From the NCBI GenBank assembly GCA_001661515.1, contig LUVW01000030.1:62001-126000 (forward strand): a stretch of DNA of 64,000 bases, in the 5' to 3' direction. Below the pieces are notes generated by a model. It made no database searches, was not told the DNA's origin, and saw nothing but the letters and a program-made list of their open reading frames with translations. Each line of letters starts with the position of its first letter. Within the stretch, counting starts at the first letter, position 1. The position numbers were made by a program, and so were the translations under genes. Of this stretch, positions 48,613 to 59,809 are shown one piece after another. Origin of the DNA: Capniomyces stellatus (lineage: Eukaryota; Kickxellomycota; Harpellomycetes; Harpellales; Legeriomycetaceae).

Positions 48613-50159
48613 CTAATTGCATGTAGAAAAGTTGAGTTTTGATATTTGTCAAAAATAACCAGAATTAGTAAATCAATTCCCAAAGCCAGTAAGGTGCTTT
48701 TAGCTTTGTAACACAGGCCAATTTAAGTTTACTTTTGGCCTAGCAATTTAATTTACATAATTGCTGTGAAGGCCAATGGAATTCATTTAGGCTATATTTA
48801 ATCATTGAAAGTCCAGCTTTTATATAAGGCTGCAAACTCAAAAGGAATGCTAAATCCCTGCAAAATACGGATTAAATAGGAACGTAAGAACATAAACAAA
48901 GAAATTGACCAAAGTAGCAATTTGGTTCAAATAAATAGGCTTTAAATATAAATTAGTGAAATGTATATAATGTAGGTAACTAATCGATGTTATCAAAGCA
49001 AAACATCGAATAGAAATAAAAGAAGGGAATTGTAATTAATAAAACACTGTCAATATTACATACATTTCTAAATTGCAACAAATTAAATTGTTGCATATAT
49101 TAGTAATAGGACATAATAACTTGTGCAGAGCAGTTTACAAGCAGAAAAACAATATTAGGAATTCGGTGAACAAGAAAGAAAAAGTTGCAACAGTAAAGTG
49201 GGAAAAGGAAACTTAATATGCCAACAAAACACCTATTACCAAGAACCAGAAGCTTTTTGTTATTTCTCAGCCTCTTGATTTAAATCAGTTTTGCTTGAAA
49301 GTTCAAAAAACCCATAAATCAATAATGGAATCAAAATCGTTGAATCGTAAAATCGTAAAATCAAATAGGTTTTAAAAGCAAATTTACAAAATTGTTAGGC
49401 CAAACTAAACTACCAAATTCATGACCATCAAAATATTTGTCCTGTTGGGCAAAAAAGAGTTGTTGCAAATTTGAAAAAAGAATAAAAATAAAGAAATTAA
49501 AGAAATTAAAGTAAAAGTAAAATGCTGATTTAACTTTGTACTATTTAGAAAATCAGAATAAAAACAAAATCAATCGTGCATAAATTGGGAAATCCAAAAT
49601 TCACCAGAAAGAGAGAATCATAACTTACCAAAACTGATATAAAAACGCGTTATAGGCCCTGAATCATTTTCACATCACTTTTTTAAAAAATAAAAATAAA
49701 AATTCCTTAATCAAAAAAGGAAGATAACTGTTTATAGCTAGAGAAATACATTTTAATATTAATTTACATATTGTATAGTTGGTTTTGTTAAACTGATATT
49801 AAGAGTATAACCGCCATAAGTTGATCTTATAGTTTGTATAAAGTTTTGTTTTTTTTTCTATTTAAAAAAAACCTTCCATACCTCTAGCCGAACAGCCAAA
49901 GATATCTAGTCTTTTTTACTGAAAGCAGATCAATAAATCATTTCCTATTTTTATCTGGACTCTGTATAAATCACTAGTACCACAAAAAGCAATACATATT
50001 CATAAAGCAATAGTTTGACCCTCAACGCAAATATATAATCATATATATAAAGGTTTAATAACTATTACAAAGTACCAAAGAACTGCACAACACACACATA
50101 CACAACTTTCCATTTATCAATATTTTCTTTCTTTGTCTGATATAATTTATAAAACCAAC

Positions 50160-51687
50160 ATGTTACAACAAGGGTAAAGCTTCAGTCATTTCAGTAATTA
50201 TATATATACAATGATACTGTACATCGTTATCGCCTGAGTAAAAGCAGCATTATACTAACCATAAGTTTCTTAACAACCGACTATTTAATAGAGAATATAA
50301 ACATTCGTCTGATAGTGTCGAGAGCAGTCTGTTTGAAGATGAATTCTATTATCCAAGAAACGTTGAAGATAGTTTCTGCAGAGACTTTTCATGCTGCGGG
50401 CTTACCCTAGGCGATCTTCATGATCTTCTGCAACACTATGAAGAGTGCCACGTGAGGTTTGAGGATGACTCCCAAGCCAGTGGGCTATCAGACCCAAACC
50501 TTTTTGATGACTCATGGAATAAAAACACCTCTTGCTACGGATCTGGCGTTGATGTCCCTATATCTTTTACGCTCGCACCTACATCTGATCTGCTAACATT
50601 GGGACAGTCTATTGCCCAAAGCTCAATCGATAATAATGTAGATAACAATCAAACTATCGATCAGAGCCTAGACTCTTTGGATACAAGTGAGAAGATATCC
50701 AACACCTTCAGCCTTGAATCAAGCCTGACCAAAACTATTCCAAAGTCAGACCACAACAGAATCAACCAGATCTACTCTGAAATAACCAATGCCTTGTTGG
50801 CAAACAAAAACATAGATGTATCCAATAGCTCAACCGCAATTGGAGACCAGTATCTTTTGTCAGCTCTCGCCGAAAACACACCACCACTTAGTCCAAGCAT
50901 CACCACAACAGCCTCATCAATGATCAACTCACCAATTGAGCAATCGTTGGCATTTGACTTTTTTTTGGAGAAGAGCAAAAAGCTAGCATTCAACAATGAT
51001 AGCGACAAGCACTCCAGCAAAAAGATCAGAATTACCGCTGACTCTGCAGGCCTCCAGTCATCAAAAAACCTGATATCCAGTGGCTCTTTTGGCTCGTCGT
51101 TTGCATCGACAGCTCTTTCATTATACGACGACGACATCATTGCAGCTTTGGCCAGCTCCACTGATCCTCTATTTTTGATGAAGGACTCATCAAACACTCA
51201 AGAACCAAAATCGGGTCTAAAGCACAAAACTGCTGGTGGAAATAAGCCAGAAGCTAATGGCGTCTCCCCCCAAAACCCAAAAACATCAGGTGGCTCAACC
51301 AAACCCAAAAAATCACCCAGCGATGGGATCACACTACCCGCCAGCATTAGCGCCGCCATGGCTGACGCAGTATCAATCGAGGCTGCTCGATTAAACAACC
51401 GTATGCTCAGAGACGACAAACCCCACAGATGCATTGTTCCTGGCTGCGACAAAGCCTACAAGAACCCAAATGGTCTAAAATATCACAACCTTCATGGCCA
51501 CTGCGATATCGACGTTTCTGGATCCTCAAAGCCTTACAAGTGTTTGGTGCCTAGCTGCTTCAGAGCATATAAAAATTTGAACGGTCTAAAATACCATATC
51601 ATCCATACCCATTCCGTTGTTGGGGAAGAAGTGTCAAGTTTTGACACTGATATAGCCGACTTGTCTGTTTTTAATGTAGTTGCTTAA
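50160..51687 (+). CDS. SFP1: Sfp1-like C2H2 zinc-finger transcription factor
   Basis: Regulator of ribosomal and growth genes in fungi. Exons 50160-50173 (only 14 coding nt) and 50292-51687, with a TACTAAC branch site at about 50253 and a TAG acceptor; 469 aa. The N-terminal finger-like motif FSCCGLTLGDLHDLLQHYEECH is typical of this family. The long middle is Ser/Asp/Asn-rich and probably disordered. Two C-terminal C2H2 fingers have the hallmark AYKNPNGLKYH and AYKNLNGLKYH sequences (CIVPGC and CLVPSC pairs). The frame upstream of 50292 has no suitable ATG, so the tiny first exon is needed. Assignment to the family is strong; target genes are inferred from known homologues only. Confidence 0.88.
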
Positions 51688-51983
51688 CTGTATTAACCAC
51701 TCGGCCTCCTCATATCCTCTCCCCCTCTTAACAGCGCACGTATTTATAGACTATAGAATTTACCTCCTTAATTTTGCTCATATCTCTCACTCCTCCTTAC
51801 TCTTTATTTACTTTTTAACTTTCAGATTCTCAATAAATCAGTAATGCTTTAGCAGAATCACACCATTATCTTTCACTTGTAACAGTTTTGAAGGTACTTG
51901 ACCAGTCACAAGTGATTGTTAGTTTCTAGGATATTCTGAAGCTGTCAATTATACATCATTCTCTAATTAAAGTATAATTGACA

Positions 51984-52184
51984 GTAGATACCAAAAACAA
52001 CAAGCATATTTCACCTAAATACACTAGATGGGAAGCTTTAAGAGCTGATAAGGTGGAGCCCTACATTATCCATTACAAGAATAAGCTAAAAGGGCCAACT
52101 TTTATGTTGATTCTGGTGCTGGCAACAGCGTCGTTTTTTGGAAGCTATCTACAACCCCTGCTACTTGATTCTATCCCGACTTAA
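51984..52184 (+). CDS. Possible exon of a small membrane protein
   Basis: This frame has no ATG nearby. It is preceded by a ATTGACAG acceptor-like site with a CTAATTAA branch-like sequence, so it may be a last exon. It encodes a polar, basic start (SPKYTRWEALRADKVEPY), then IIHYKNKLKGP and one strong hydrophobic helix (TFMLILVLATASFFGSYL). It resembles small mitochondrial or ER membrane proteins in shape, but I recognise no family. The upstream exon was not found. Confidence 0.3.
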   Translation, partial: VDTKNNKHISPKYTRWEALRADKVEPYIIHYKNKLKGPTFMLILVLATASFFGSYLQPLLLDSIPT

Positions 52185-52330
52185 AATAGAATCAATCTTC
52201 CTGAACCAATGCCCATCGGGTATGGACAATATAATTGATCAAAGGGGGGTATTGGCTAATAGAGTCGTTTATCATAATCAAGGTAGCATAGTGTTTTATA
52301 GTATTGTTTGATATTGCATGCTTTGTTGTG

Positions 52331-52375
52331 TTGTGTTGTGTTGATTCTATTGTAAATAAACCACATAAATGAATA
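52331..52375 (+). repeat. Short dispersed repeat, copy B
   Basis: GTTGTG iterations lead into GTTGATTCTATTG, then AATAAACCACATAAAT. Copy C at 56016-56062 shares nearly all of this, and copy A at 40971 shares about three quarters. Confidence 0.65.
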
Positions 52376-53641
52376 GATCAGTATTTTGCCAGATTAAAGT
52401 TATTTCGTTTCTAACAAGTTGGGAATTCTGGAGAATCCAGATTACAACTTTCTCATGCTTTGCCAAATGCTCGTTCCCCTTATCATTTGATCTGACACTT
52501 TATATTCACGTCAATGACTCTGGACCATCATTATTAGCTCAGCAAAAAAAATGAAATACGCTACTATCACATTTGACAAAACCAAACACGCTTATAAATC
52601 ATACTTCCTACTTGTGTAATAAAATTTGTAATACGCTTTATCTAATAGCAATTACCATACTCGTCCTAAAAACAGTTTACTCAGTAATAAAGGCGAAGTT
52701 AATACTGGGTGCTACTAGAAAGCAAGCCTGAACTAGAAATCGAATATGGAATTTTTTTTTGTTTTTATAAATTCGCCATTTCCTTAAAAGGTCAATAGTT
52801 AACACCATTGGACCAGCGCTTATTCATGCAAGCTAAGTGGTTGGGTGTAGATAGACGTTGAAACTTGATAAAAGTTATCTATCCCAACATTGGTTATTAG
52901 TTATTTCACTTGTTTTGATTCCTGGAATTAGGTAATTGTAGCGTACTTCAAAATAAAAAGAAGCTTTTTCCGCATATACAACTAAGTTAGCCTTTACAAG
53001 TCTTTGTTCAAAAGCAGTAGCCCTGTTTATGTTCAAGCTTCTACTCAAGAGCATTCCATGAGCTTATCAATAAGCACAAAAATAAAACAAAATACTATTG
53101 TACCACTAAACTGTCAACGCTCTAAAAGAAAATGATTATAAACTCGAACTGTAAGCAATAACTGGAATGAACTTGCCTACCAATTTCATGAATTTACAGG
53201 GTCAATACCGCAACCACGAATGAAATTATGTTTCACCAAGCAACAGCAACATCAACCTTTCCAACAATTTATATTTGATTCACTAGACAGTAGTACTGAC
53301 TTAAAATGTGACAATCAAAGCTGCATCGCCTTTAAATCGAGTATTTCTCATGTTTTTTATTATAACTTGCTTTGCTTTTAAGTTGCACCAAAATTGACTG
53401 AATCATTGGTCATTGCACTTTTAATGGGTAAAAATCATACACTTCCCTGAATAATGATAAATACTGATTTCTATGTACATGAAACACCCCCAAACTTTGT
53501 GTGTCTTTGGCTTGCCCGTGTCACTTGTATTTATTTGTATTAATAATATTTAGTAATGTTTAGGAGTGGTAGGTTGGGGCCTTATCATTTTGAAAACTGC
53601 AATCATACAAAGGTAATTTGGTAATGCCGTATACTTGAAAA

Positions 53642-53824
53642 ATGCAAGCGAGCTATCGTATATCCTTCAATACAAAGATATTGGAGACTGTGGAAGGATA
53701 TAACGTTTTAGTACTGAAGATTTTGGTGTATACAGTGCTTACCCTGACTATCGCTGCATTTTTAAGTAGGCTCAAGATATTTTACGCGGGCTCTTATCAG
53801 CGTACTAGCTCAAATGAGCGATGA
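53642..53824 (+). CDS. Possible small membrane protein, 60 aa
   Basis: An ATG frame with one clear hydrophobic segment (LKILVYTVLTLTIAAFL) flanked by polar ends. There is no family match and no visible splice partner. It is listed only because the topology is coherent. It may be chance. Confidence 0.2.
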   Translation: MQASYRISFNTKILETVEGYNVLVLKILVYTVLTLTIAAFLSRLKIFYAGSYQRTSSNER

Positions 53825-54166
53825 TTTTAAACAATTCCCAAAAAGAAATACCAACTTGGTTTAATACATGCTCATAAGTCAGCAGAGTATCAACCATATT
53901 TCGCCGTCTGTTTGTAATTATTAGCCTTATTAGCCAGTGGTGATGATGAGTAGTAAACATCAATTCATTCTATTAATTGCAGCAATAATTTTTTTTGTTC
54001 TTACTCTTTAACTAGTGCTTGAGCAAGTGCTTGAAAAAAAAAGTGTTTTATACTTTAGCTTTTGACAAAACGGTGCAAAATAGAGCAAAAAGATGGTCTA
54101 TTAACAATTTAGGCTTTCAGAATTTTCTTTTTAACCCATCAATTCGTTGGTCTTGCTATATTTCTT

Positions 54167-54274
54167 GAGTCATAGTTATTGTTTTTAACATTTGATCCAT
54201 AGTTATTATCTTTAATGATTGATTCGTAGTTATTATCTTTATTGATTGATCCATAGTTATTGTTTTTGTTGATT
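54167..54274 (+). repeat. Imperfect 27-bp tandem repeat, 4 units
   Basis: Four 27-bp units start at 54167, 54194, 54221 and 54248, each of the form GATYCRTAGTTATTRTYTTT plus seven bases. Units alternate between a TCC and a TTC variant. A partial fifth follows. It is non-coding in all frames I checked. Confidence 0.85.
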
Positions 54275-56015
54275 GATTCGTGATTTTGGATCAGAATAAT
54301 TCAAGTCAATTAGCTAACACCACCAGTTTTTCGAGTTTGGTAATCATTGTCCACATATGTTTTAATATGTATAAATTAAGAAAAGTATCACTTGATTTTT
54401 TTATTCAGTAAATTGAAATTAGAAATGTTCGCAACTTAAATTCAGCGTGTTATAATAAAACCACAGGAATTTAAAGCCTACTTGGGAAATTATCTTATTA
54501 GCTTTCTGGATTTAATTCATTGTGATTTAAAACACTAAATGTTGCAAATTAGCTGAACAAATCAGCTCCCCCAACTCTGCTCAAAGCAACAATTAATGTT
54601 ACCTAAGTCTCATTTGCAAATTTTAGTTCTCAAAGTGGTTATAGAGTTTTGGGTTGAAATAAACCATTGCTCCACACAAGCAATGCTATCAAACACACTA
54701 AAATGTCTAATCCACCCAACCGCTCCAAATTTTTTGCCCATCAAAACACGAAAAGGTTTGGTTGGAAATATATTAATCAAAATATAGCCATTAAGCCATA
54801 TGACTGTCTCTTTAAGCAGCTATGGATTATGCATGTATATATCAGGCTTTTCTATTGTTAAAATTGCAGCAGCTTTCAAAAACATATCCGGGGGTTCAAA
54901 AAGGAAGCAGAAGATAATGTTTTAAAAAGCTTCATTTGTTTTTAGTCCGTGGGTGTAAAATTATGATGTTTATTGGGCAGAAATAACTGCAGCAATTATG
55001 GATACCTTAGGCTATATCAAACATCGGGCTTATAAGCACTCTTTAAAAAAATGAAAGGTTGTAGATAAGGTTTTGGGTTTTAAATTTATTACTTTATCAG
55101 CGTTGCTATTTCCGCATATTACAAATACTTGGTGCTTAACTACAATGAGACTATTCTAATCTTGATGCTTCCTCATTACCTAAACAATTTTACCTTGAAA
55201 AATAGTGTGTCTATAATACAGAGTATTACTTAAGAGACTAGCTTATTTGGCTTATGAACTTATGTATCTCACTTTTTAACGCTGTGTCCAGTATTAAGGT
55301 TATAAAAAAAAACGAAGGGTTGCAAGTCTACAAACTAACCAGTGGGGTATTGAGGCTAGTTCCGTATTAATAACTAAAATGGAAACACAGATACATAGTT
55401 TGGACATGCTTTCACTAGCGGCTAACTAGCGAGTCTGCAAGGTCGAGTTTAAGAGCCGTTGATGTTTTTAAATGACACAATTATAAACTACATTTTTTGA
55501 GTAAGTCAGTACTTGGTATAGAGTGTTTAAACTGATCTATTGAGTCCTAAGCATGTTTTGTAGCTGGCTGCTGCAATTCAATTAAATAAATTGATCTTTA
55601 TTCATTGAAAAATTGTATGTTCTCAAGGTTTTTGCACAATGAGTCTTTGTACCTTGGAGAGGAGGTTGTATTTGGTTTCCTAGCAGTTATTCCATAATTT
55701 TATCTGAGCATTTAATCTGATTAAATTATTATACTTACCACAGCCAATTACTATATTGGTCTGCTTTAGTTCTGTCTGTGAAAGGCTATTGTTGCACAAT
55801 TACATTTGTTATCGATGTGGATTGTTTTGGCATTAAGTATATTCCGGGGCAAGCAAGCTTTTTTGTTTTATTCATTTAATAATAGCTTTCGTTGAAAAAA
55901 GGCATTTCCTATAAGGTACAATAGTGAGAGTTGTTGATCTAAATTATATTCAAGTGATTTAAAGTATGATATATATATAAATATATACAAATGCTACTAT
56001 TCAAGAATACTAGCC

Positions 56016-56062
56016 TTGTTTTGTTTTGTTGATTCTGTTGCCAATAAACCACATAAATAAAA
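56016..56062 (+). repeat. Short dispersed repeat, copy C
   Basis: GTTTTGTTTTGTTGATTCTG followed by TTGCCAATAAACCACATAAA. Same orientation as copies A and B. The shared core ends in AATAAACCACATAAAT. Confidence 0.65.
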
Positions 56063-58319
56063 CAAAATAGCCGTGTTGTTATATTTGTTGGAGGAGTGTG
56101 TGAGCGAGTGGGAATTTCTGGTCTTGGTTTAACAGACTGGTCAGATCTACTCGTGTCGAAAAAATAAATCGGTAAAAAGTACAAGTTATTTATAGCACAA
56201 ATAGTTGTAGTGACCAAGGGGATTACGCAAGTGGCTCGATAATTTAGATTTAGCACCAGTTTAGCATAGCGAATTCCAAATAATAAAGATTTCAAAAATA
56301 GTAAACTAGTTTTATAATAATTATTGTTGTTGTCATTTTCTATTTATTGTATTATTTCACTACAAAGAATACCCATTAAAAATAGAGTTGAAACTGCGAT
56401 AAAGGTTTGGTTTTTTGATTTGCCAGCATTGACACTTCACTAAAGTGGAAACACCTATTCCACTTTGATCTATACAACCTTATCAACCTTATTTTATTTT
56501 TATTTCTTTAGTTATTGCACTTTGGCTTTCATTTTTTAGTCGAATATTTGATCAGCAACTTTGAATTCCAGAGCATTTCCACATTTATTTTAGTAATGGC
56601 ATATTTTAAATTACCAAACGAGGCTAGATTGAGTAGTGACAGTATATTTGTAATCTTTGTTTACATTTACCAAGAGGATAGCGTTTTATTACTACTTTTA
56701 AAAATAAATCAATTTAAAGTTTAGTTCCAGTCTTCAAATAACAATTGCCTAACATTCTAGTACAAATAGCAGCTCATCGATGTAGTTGATCTTGTTTATA
56801 AATAATAACCAGGCTGAAAAATAAATAAGGTCGATAAAACATTACAAAAGTCGCCGAATACGCTGAGTTTTGGTCGAATCGATAGCTTGTGATAAGGCTA
56901 CTTTATAGAAGTCACAAACTATTAAACGCATTTCCAAATACCAATAAGAGGAGTTGACAATTTAAAATTAAAAACGTGAAGCTATAATGCGCATATATTG
57001 GTCAAAAAACAAGCTAATAGAAAAATAAAAGTAAAAGCGACTAAAAAGTAAAGACGAATGAATGTACTTGTTTATATATTGGAATTTACGCACATGAAAA
57101 GCCAAAAGAAAAGGTTGGCAATTACTTATTGGTTGTATTTGACAAGTATATTTTAAGTTCTTGGGTGGTTCTTGAAATAATGTTGAGGAGATTTTATTGA
57201 TACTTGTTTGAATAAACTAAAAATATTTGAACTATCAACTGAAAATATACCTGATGATCCGATGTTGTTTGAAAGTTGAAAATTGTTCATACTAATTATG
57301 AAAACCCTCAACAGTTCAAAATCGACCAAAGTAAAGTGAACTAAACTTAACTAGTAAAAAAAAACCCCCAAACTTGACTATGCGATTAAAACCAACAATT
57401 CCTTTTAATATAATAAATAATGCAATGCACCGGTTTCCAGTTTAATAAAAAGGAAAGATCAGATCAAATAGATAAAATTATAAGCAGGAATCGGCTACAT
57501 GCATACTGCTAATGTGATACTATCCCCATTACATTTTTGGACAATATACATACAATCGTCTAGGATGACTTCGCTAATCGATGAATAAAAGTATCTTGTT
57601 CATAAGAGTATTAGCGAAAAAATATATATATTTTCAGTTGTAGTCTGTTTTATAAAACCAATTGGATCAATTGAGCTTTTACTAATACCGCATCACCTGG
57701 GGTTTACAATGCTATTCCATTGAAAGAAGAAATCGATTTTATTGTCAACACAAACTTACACAAGTTTACCGAAAAGAGGAATATCACAAATTTGTAAACA
57801 TCATTATATCCTCTGTTTCAAAAATAAAATAAAAAGTAAACAACAAAGCTTTTAATAATAGTTCAGTAAAAAAAGAGTTGAGTATAGCACATCCAGTACC
57901 AGTGCGACAGTCGGTAAAACGATTGCGCCTTGGAAAGTAATTAAGTAGCGGAGCTGGCTTTTAATATACTGGTATAAACCAACATTTATTGAGGGGACAG
58001 TCTGCCCAAGACACCTTTACTTTGTATAATATACACGCCTTTTTTAACAGATATACATAGTTTTGTCAAGTCAACGTATGGAATTACAAAAATCATCACA
58101 ACTTTACCAAATAGAAGCTGTAAAAAAAAAAAGTAGGATTTCAATAATAAAAATGAAAATGAATCGAATAAAAATAATGGAGTAAAAAAAATAAACAAAA
58201 ATACAAAAGTACAAAAATTACACTTTGCATTTATTAAGGAATCGGTAAACATACAAAAAAGAAAAAACCGCAATCAGGCGAAACTAAAGAGCAAAACACA
58301 GTAAACCTCACAAAAAGAA

Positions 58320-59515
58320 ATGGAAGAATCAACGATATTTGAAATGCTGATGAGTCAATTATCAGGGCTTGAGGAGCGAGTAGAGTATCCGGGTATTCAA
58401 ACAAGATACCCAGCGCCAAAAACGGATATTATGGTGAGTAAGATGTATTATCAATTAGCAGATATATATTGAAAAAGATTAAATAAACAGCAGAGAGCAA
58501 AAAAGATGGAAAAAATGTGTTTGGATCAAAATGTTAATAAACAACACAAAAAAAGGAGAGCAATAGAAGGAGTGTTTAACAAGGAATTAAAATGTTGTAT
58601 GGTTTGTAGATGCCGATCCAAAACACCTTCCCAAGTGTAAAATCAGGAAAAGGCAAGAACAGCACCAACATTTTCTAGAAACCAACATTTTTGTAGGTCG
58701 TGTATTGGTGAAGAAAAACGATGATAAATAGAGTTTAGTGTAAGAAAAAAAAGGCAATCTAATCGAGATGGCTTAAATTAAATTAAATAGATGGATACTT
58801 TAATGTGGATCTAAAGTATATAAAGACACCAAAGCTGAATTCCACGATCAACGTGCACAAGTTGTACACGGGGTATAGGATGAAGAGGCTAGTTGCGCAG
58901 AAGGCGAGTTTGGTTACAGGGGACTCGGAGAAAAAGCTGATGAAAGGATTTAAGCTGGTTGCGAAGGGTAAGACGATTGGGGAGGACAAGTTGGTGGCAG
59001 ATTACTTGAGCGTGATGTTTGCAAAAGGGGGTGTTGAGTTGGAGCGAGTTGGAGAATTGGAGGTGAAGAACCCGGTTATCCATGTAATGTCGGTTCAGTC
59101 GAGTGTAGAGGAGGAAATGGAAGTAGAGTTGGTAGGAAAGGAGGATGGTGCAGAGCTTGGGAGTTATGAGGAGTTGAAGACGCGTATTTTGGGAGCAAGG
59201 CAGGAAGACAAGGTTGAGATGGAGAGCGGCAAAAGCGAGCAAAGGAAGCACGATTTGAGCGAATCACCAAGCGAAGACAATGAGAGTAGAGCTGCGAGAG
59301 GAGAACCAAGTAGAAAGGCGATTAAGATTTTACAAAAAGGAAATGGAGGCGAACAGGTGCAGGGCGGGAGTGCGATGGAGGTTGAAGAAGGGGAAGGGGA
59401 CTTGGAGGGTAAAAGCAAGGAGTTTTGGGGAGATATGAGCGAGCTTTTGAGTAAGCATTTTGGAAGCGAGTCAGCAGCAGTTGAAAGGTATATTTTTGAG
59501 AAGATGCAGCAGTAG
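58320..59515 (+). CDS. GET5: Get5/Mdy2-like ubiquitin-like protein
   Basis: Cytosolic partner of Get4 in delivery of tail-anchored proteins to Get3. First exon 58320-58433 (38 codons) gives FEMLMSQLSGLEERVEYPG, like the Get4-binding helix. The last exon, 58791-59515, encodes the ubiquitin-like domain (VDLKYIKTPKLNS, then KKLMKGFKLVAKGKTI), which parallels yeast LTLKKIQAPKF and LLLKGKVL. It also encodes a charged linker and the C-terminal dimerisation helix FWGDMSELLSKHFGSESAAVERYIF. A middle exon begins at 58610 after GTTTGTAG. Its end is unclear: phase fits a GC donor at 58653 (AAAAG/GCAAGA; 293 aa in total) or a weaker GTGTAA donor at 58635. Family assignment is good because all three Get5 regions occur in order. 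Confidence 0.8.
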
Positions 59516-59748
59516 TGGAAGGAAATGGGTGAGTAAATATGGCAACAGGGGATAAGTGCAGGAGAAAAGATAGGATGGACAAAAGCAATATGGGTTACAG
59601 TTATATCGAGAGTTTCTTTTTTGATTATAAATTAAGTTTGTTGATATTTGGATTTTATTGTTGTTGGCTTATTTTATTTTCTAGTAATAGATGTGTTGAA
59701 TAATAATAACAGTAAACTGAGCCAAAGAAACCACAGTGGTATTAATAA

Positions 59749-59796
59749 AAGTAAAAAAGTAAAAAAAGTAAAAAAAGTAAAAAAAAGTAAAAATAG
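59749..59796 (+). repeat. (GTAAAAAA)n short tandem repeat
   Basis: Five or so units of GTAAAAAA with varying A number lie in the 294-bp convergent spacer between GET5 and URA2, 15-60 bp from the URA2 stop codon. Confidence 0.85.
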
Positions 59797-59809
59797 TCGA
59801 GACAAGAAA

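Larger units (their letters stand above)
39910..50159. other. 10 kb AT-rich gene desert
   Basis: No family I recognise and no long frame. It contains short open frames only (one ATG frame of 88 codons at 48346-48612), an 8-unit TTTTGTC tandem repeat (42083-42138), one copy of a three-member dispersed repeat (40971-41014), a small ATT repeat near 47100, a run of ten G near 43450, and a hairpin-capable ATTGCCAT/ATGGCAAT pair near 41209-41234. No tRNA, rRNA, LTR or transposase is visible. It could hold non-coding RNAs or genes made of very small exons that I cannot see. Confidence 0.5.
51688..58319. other. 6.6 kb AT-rich gene-poor region
   Basis: It lies between the Sfp1-like gene and GET5. It contains two copies of a three-member dispersed repeat (52331-52375, 56016-56062), a four-unit 27-bp tandem repeat (54167-54274), and two short frames encoding a single hydrophobic helix each (51984-52184 and 53642-53824), listed separately. 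No RNA gene or mobile-element coding sequence is recognised. Confidence 0.5.
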
